The notes below the pieces were generated by a model. That model had not been told where the DNA came from, made no database searches, and saw only the letters and a list, made by a program, of their open reading frames with translations. Positions 61,480-64,000 of a stretch of DNA of 64,000 nt are shown in pieces. Numbering within the stretch: position 1 is the stretch's first letter; the number at the start of each line of letters is the position of its first letter. This stretch comes from Streptomyces antimycoticus (GTDB lineage: Bacteria > Actinomycetota > Actinomycetes > Streptomycetales > Streptomycetaceae). Made by a program: the position numbers and the translations under genes. The stretch is taken from contig NZ_BJHV01000001.1 of the NCBI RefSeq assembly GCF_005405925.1, positions 6,634,001-6,698,000 on the forward strand, given 5' to 3'.

Positions 61480-63300
61480 ATGCGCGTAGGACTGCTTACG
61501 GAGGGTGGCTATCCGTATGCGACCGGTGATGCGCGGGTGTGGTGCGACCGGCTGGTGCGCGGGCTCGCCCAGCATGAGTTCGAGGTGTACGCGCTCAGCC
61601 GCGGCCCAGGCCAGGAGGCCGGCGGCTGGGGCGATCTGCCGCGCCACGTCGGCCTGGTGCGCACCGCGCCGCTGTGGGGCGAGCCGGAGCGCCGGGGGGG
61701 CGGGTGGGGCGGCCGTCGGCAGCGGCGGCGGTTCGCCGAGCACTTCGGGGAGCTGGCCGCGGCGATCAGCGCGCCTTACGGTTCCGGTGCGCCCCACGGC
61801 TCCGGTGTGCCCGGCCGCTCCACTGCCGAGGCGGACCGTTTCGCCAATGGTCTCCACGGCCTCGCGGACCTCGCCGGGGAGTACGGCGGACTGCCCGCCG
61901 CGCTCCGCTCCGAGGACGCCGTAAGGACGCTGGAGCGGGCGTGCCGCAGCCTAGGGGCGCCCCACGGCACCCACCAGGTGCGGGTCGCCGATCTGCTGAC
62001 CGTCACCGAGGCGCTGGAGCGCGCGCTGCGCCCGCTGTCGCTCGACTGGTACGGCGACGGCGCCGGAGGCGATCCGGGGCTGTCCGGGGTCGATCTGTGC
62101 CACGCCGCGACCGGCGGCGCGGCGGTGCTCCCCGGGCTGCTGGCCAAGCGCCGCTTCGGCACACCGCTGCTGCTCACCGAGTACGGCGTACGGCTGCGCG
62201 AGTGCTATCTGGCGGGCGCGGCCGGCGTGGCGGGCGGCCGGCCGCTCCCCGGGCCCGTACGGACCCTGTTGGCCGGGTTCCACGGCCGGCTGGCCGCCGA
62301 GGCGTACGCACGGGCGGATCTGATCACCCCGGGTAATACGCATACGCGCCGCTGGCAGGAGCGGTGCGGCGCCGAGCGGGAGCGGCTGCGCACCGTCTAT
62401 CCGGGCATGGACGCCGCCCGCTTCGCGGAGGTCGGCGAGCAGGGCGCGGCCCCGTCCGGCGGCGATGACCGGACGCTGGTGTGGGTGGGCCGGATCGAGC
62501 CCCCCAAGGACGTCATCGCCCTGCTGCACGCCTTCGCGGAGGTGCGCAGGTGGCAGCCGGACGCCCGGCTGAGGATCATCGAGACCCGGCGCGGCGAGGA
62601 CCCGGGGACGGACGGCTATCCGGCCCACTGCCGGGCGCTGGCCGAGCATCTCTTCCCCGACGAGGCGGCGGACGCCCACTCCGCCGGTGACAACCCGGTC
62701 TCCTTCGAGCGGCTCGGCGACCCCGAGGTGCCGACCCTGGCTGACGCCTATGGGGCCGGCGGCATCGTGGTGCTGTCCAGCGTGGTCGAGGGCTTCCCGG
62801 TCGGGCTGGTCGAGGCGATGTTCTGCGGACGGGCCACGGTGTCCACGGATGTGGGCGCGGTGTGCGAGGTCATCGGCGGCACCGGCCTCGTGGTGCCCCC
62901 GCGCAATCCCCGGGCGCTCGCGGACGCGTGCCTGGCGATGCTGGGCGACCCCGAGCGCTGTGCGCGCCTGGGCGCCGCCGCGCGCGCCCGTGCGCTGGAG
63001 CTCTTCACCGTCGAGCAGAACGTCGCGGCCTTCCGCGGGATCTATCTGGAGCTGATGTCGCACTGCCCGGTGCGGCGCGAGGAGGTCGGTGAGGGCGGCG
63101 GGCCGCTGCCGTTCGCCCGCCCCGCCGAGGCCCATGTCCCGGGGCGCTGGACCGCGGGCCGCGACGGCGAGGGCTTCGGCCACTGGTTGCCCGGCTCGCT
63201 CGCCTCCCGCGCCGCCCCGGAACACACCCCCACCTGGGCCACCCCACCGCCGCGTGAGCCGCTGGGCGTGGGCCCGCGGCCGTCCGAGGAGGGCGCATGA
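61480..63300 (+). CDS. Glycosyltransferase, GT4 family with N-terminal DUF3492 (PelF-like)
   Basis: The 606 residues start RVGLLTEGGYPYATGDARVWC, the DUF3492 beginning that is typical of PelF-type enzymes. The GT-B C-domain has LVWVGRIEPPKDVIALLHAF, the donor-binding Glu pair in SSVVEGFPVGLVEAMFCG and STDVGAVCEVIGGTGLVVPPRNP. PelF makes the Pel exopolysaccharide from UDP-sugar; here it may serve a cell-surface glycan. The 90-residue end is Pro-rich. ATG 61480 is the family start; the longer frame from 61417 has no support. It overlaps the next gene by ATGA. Confidence 0.9.
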   Translation: MRVGLLTEGGYPYATGDARVWCDRLVRGLAQHEFEVYALSRGPGQEAGGWGDLPRHVGLVRTAPLWGEPERRGGGWGGRRQRRRFAEHFGELAAAISAPYGSGAPHGSGVPGRSTAEADRFANGLHGLADLAGEYGGLPAALRSEDAVRTLERACRSLGAPHGTHQVRVADLLTVTEALERALRPLSLDWYGDGAGGDPGLSGVDLCHAATGGAAVLPGLLAKRRFGTPLLLTEYGVRLRECYLAGAAGVAGGRPLPGPVRTLLAGFHGRLAAEAYARADLITPGNTHTRRWQERCGAERERLRTVYPGMDAARFAEVGEQGAAPSGGDDRTLVWVGRIEPPKDVIALLHAFAEVRRWQPDARLRIIETRRGEDPGTDGYPAHCRALAEHLFPDEAADAHSAGDNPVSFERLGDPEVPTLADAYGAGGIVVLSSVVEGFPVGLVEAMFCGRATVSTDVGAVCEVIGGTGLVVPPRNPRALADACLAMLGDPERCARLGAAARARALELFTVEQNVAAFRGIYLELMSHCPVRREEVGEGGGPLPFARPAEAHVPGRWTAGRDGEGFGHWLPGSLASRAAPEHTPTWATPPPREPLGVGPRPSEEGA

Positions 63301-64000
63301 CCACGCCTCCCCGGGGGAACGGCCGGTTCGATCCGGCCTCCTCCGACCGCGGCCTCGGCGCCCTGTCCGAGGTCCGGGTGCCGGTCTCCCGGCGGCCGGA
63401 CGAGGCATCCGCGCGCACCGGCGCCGGGAGGGGACAGGGGAAGGGACGGCGGGGGCCCGCCGATCCGGTGCGGGCGCTGATACACCACCACCACGACCTG
63501 TGCGCCCGCGCCGTCGATCCGCTGGAGATCGCCGCAGGCCTGGAGGCCCACGGTGTGACCGACCGCACCGCCGCGCGCTTCCGGCACCGCGATGTCTTCT
63601 CGCTCGCCGAGGAGCTGTACGCCCGGGTACCGCGCGCCGAGGAGCCCGCGCCCCCGCCCGCCCCGCGCCGGGGCGCGCGACGGCGGCGCGCATGGCGCTC
63701 GGGGCGCTGTGGCTGCTGCCGGGCATCCTGTGCGCGGCGACCGCCTCCGCCGCCCTCCGCGTCGATGCCATCCGTAAGGACGCCACTGTTGGCCTCGCCG
63801 TGGGCGCGGGCGGCGCCGCCCTGACGGTCATCGCCCTGTGGCTGTGCCTGCGCCGCGGGCCCCTGCGCGTCCATGGGAGTGGACGCGGGGGCCGTATCGT
63901 CTACGTCCTCGGCGCCGGCTGGCTCCTCGGCTACGCCGCCGTCGGGGACTGGCTGCTCACCGGGCTCCTCGACGGACGCCGCCCCTACGAAGCGGCGCCC
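63297..64000 (+). pseudogene. Membrane protein, C-terminus beyond window, frameshifted as sequenced
   Basis: Coupled to the glycosyltransferase by ATGA. The first 125 residues are cytoplasmic (ALIHHHHDLCARAVDPLEIAAGLEAHGVTDRTAARF looks conserved). At the four-G run 63670-63673 the frame appears to have lost one G. The other frame continues MALGALWLLPGILCAATASA, then VGLAVGAGGAALTVIALWLCLR and VYVLGAGWLLGYAAVGDWLL, which are clear membrane segments. The gene runs off the window. With the PelF-like enzyme it may form a polysaccharide export pair, as PelF and PelG do (inference). Confidence 0.7.

Overview
This window looks like chromosomal DNA from a Streptomyces species. It is very GC-rich, codons end overwhelmingly in G or C, GTG and TTG starts are common, and genes are packed in short operons. 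It also carries many actinomycete-specific families: MshB, DUF3117, DUF3107, DUF6113, DUF6758, DUF3152, a DUF3492 glycosyltransferase and a DesK/DesR-type two-component pair. No tRNA, rRNA, prophage, insertion sequence or CRISPR array was recognised.

Layout. 1-9.2 kb: the end of one peptide/nickel ABC transporter operon (+), a PH-like protein, a broken GNAT acetyltransferase, then a complete five-gene peptide ABC transporter (-; permease, binding protein, permease, two ATPases). 9.7-17.5 kb: a membrane protein with a Gly/Tyr/Pro tail, a DPP-IV-like peptidase (-), mshB (mycothiol) with DUF6113, and a peptidoglycan-binding-like membrane protein. 17.6-21.6 kb: an ABC-2 exporter in one operon with a sensor kinase, followed by its response regulator. 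21.8-29 kb: a SirB1-like protein, a GNAT protein, ferredoxin fdxA, dapC and dapE (lysine/diaminopimelate) with two secreted or membrane proteins between them. 29-47 kb: LOG protein, FolP2-like protein, DivIVA-like protein, 3-methyladenine glycosylase, enoyl-CoA hydratase, DUF3117, O-methyltransferase, ECF sigma factor sigE with its zinc anti-sigma factor, htrA and tatB, then mrp, DUF1003, an MgtE-N/CBS protein, a lipoprotein, an EamA transporter and corA. 47-64 kb: SUFU-domain, DUF6758, PHP phosphoesterase, MarC, NYN, hydrolase, DEAD-box helicase with a long repetitive tail, ferritin-like protein, DUF3107, TetR, an alpha/beta hydrolase joined to DUF3152, a PelF-like glycosyltransferase and a truncated membrane protein.

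The stretch from mshB to corA follows, as I remember it, the order of the Mycobacterium tuberculosis Rv1170-Rv1239c region, so most of it is old vertically inherited core. The sigE-anti-sigma-htrA-tatB group is an envelope-stress module. The ECF promoter seen in front of sigE suggests autoregulation.

Two window-wide patterns stand out. First, ten genes carry eleven apparent one-base losses, ten of them precisely in or next to a G/C run. This points to consensus-sequence errors rather than true decay, although this cannot be settled here. Second, about ten genes are followed by short tandem repeats whose unit is a copy of the gene's own 3' end, stop codon included. I know of no description of this as a class. 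A third pattern is a set of -10 hexamers (TANNNT) placed 5-7 bases before start codons, implying many leaderless transcripts.
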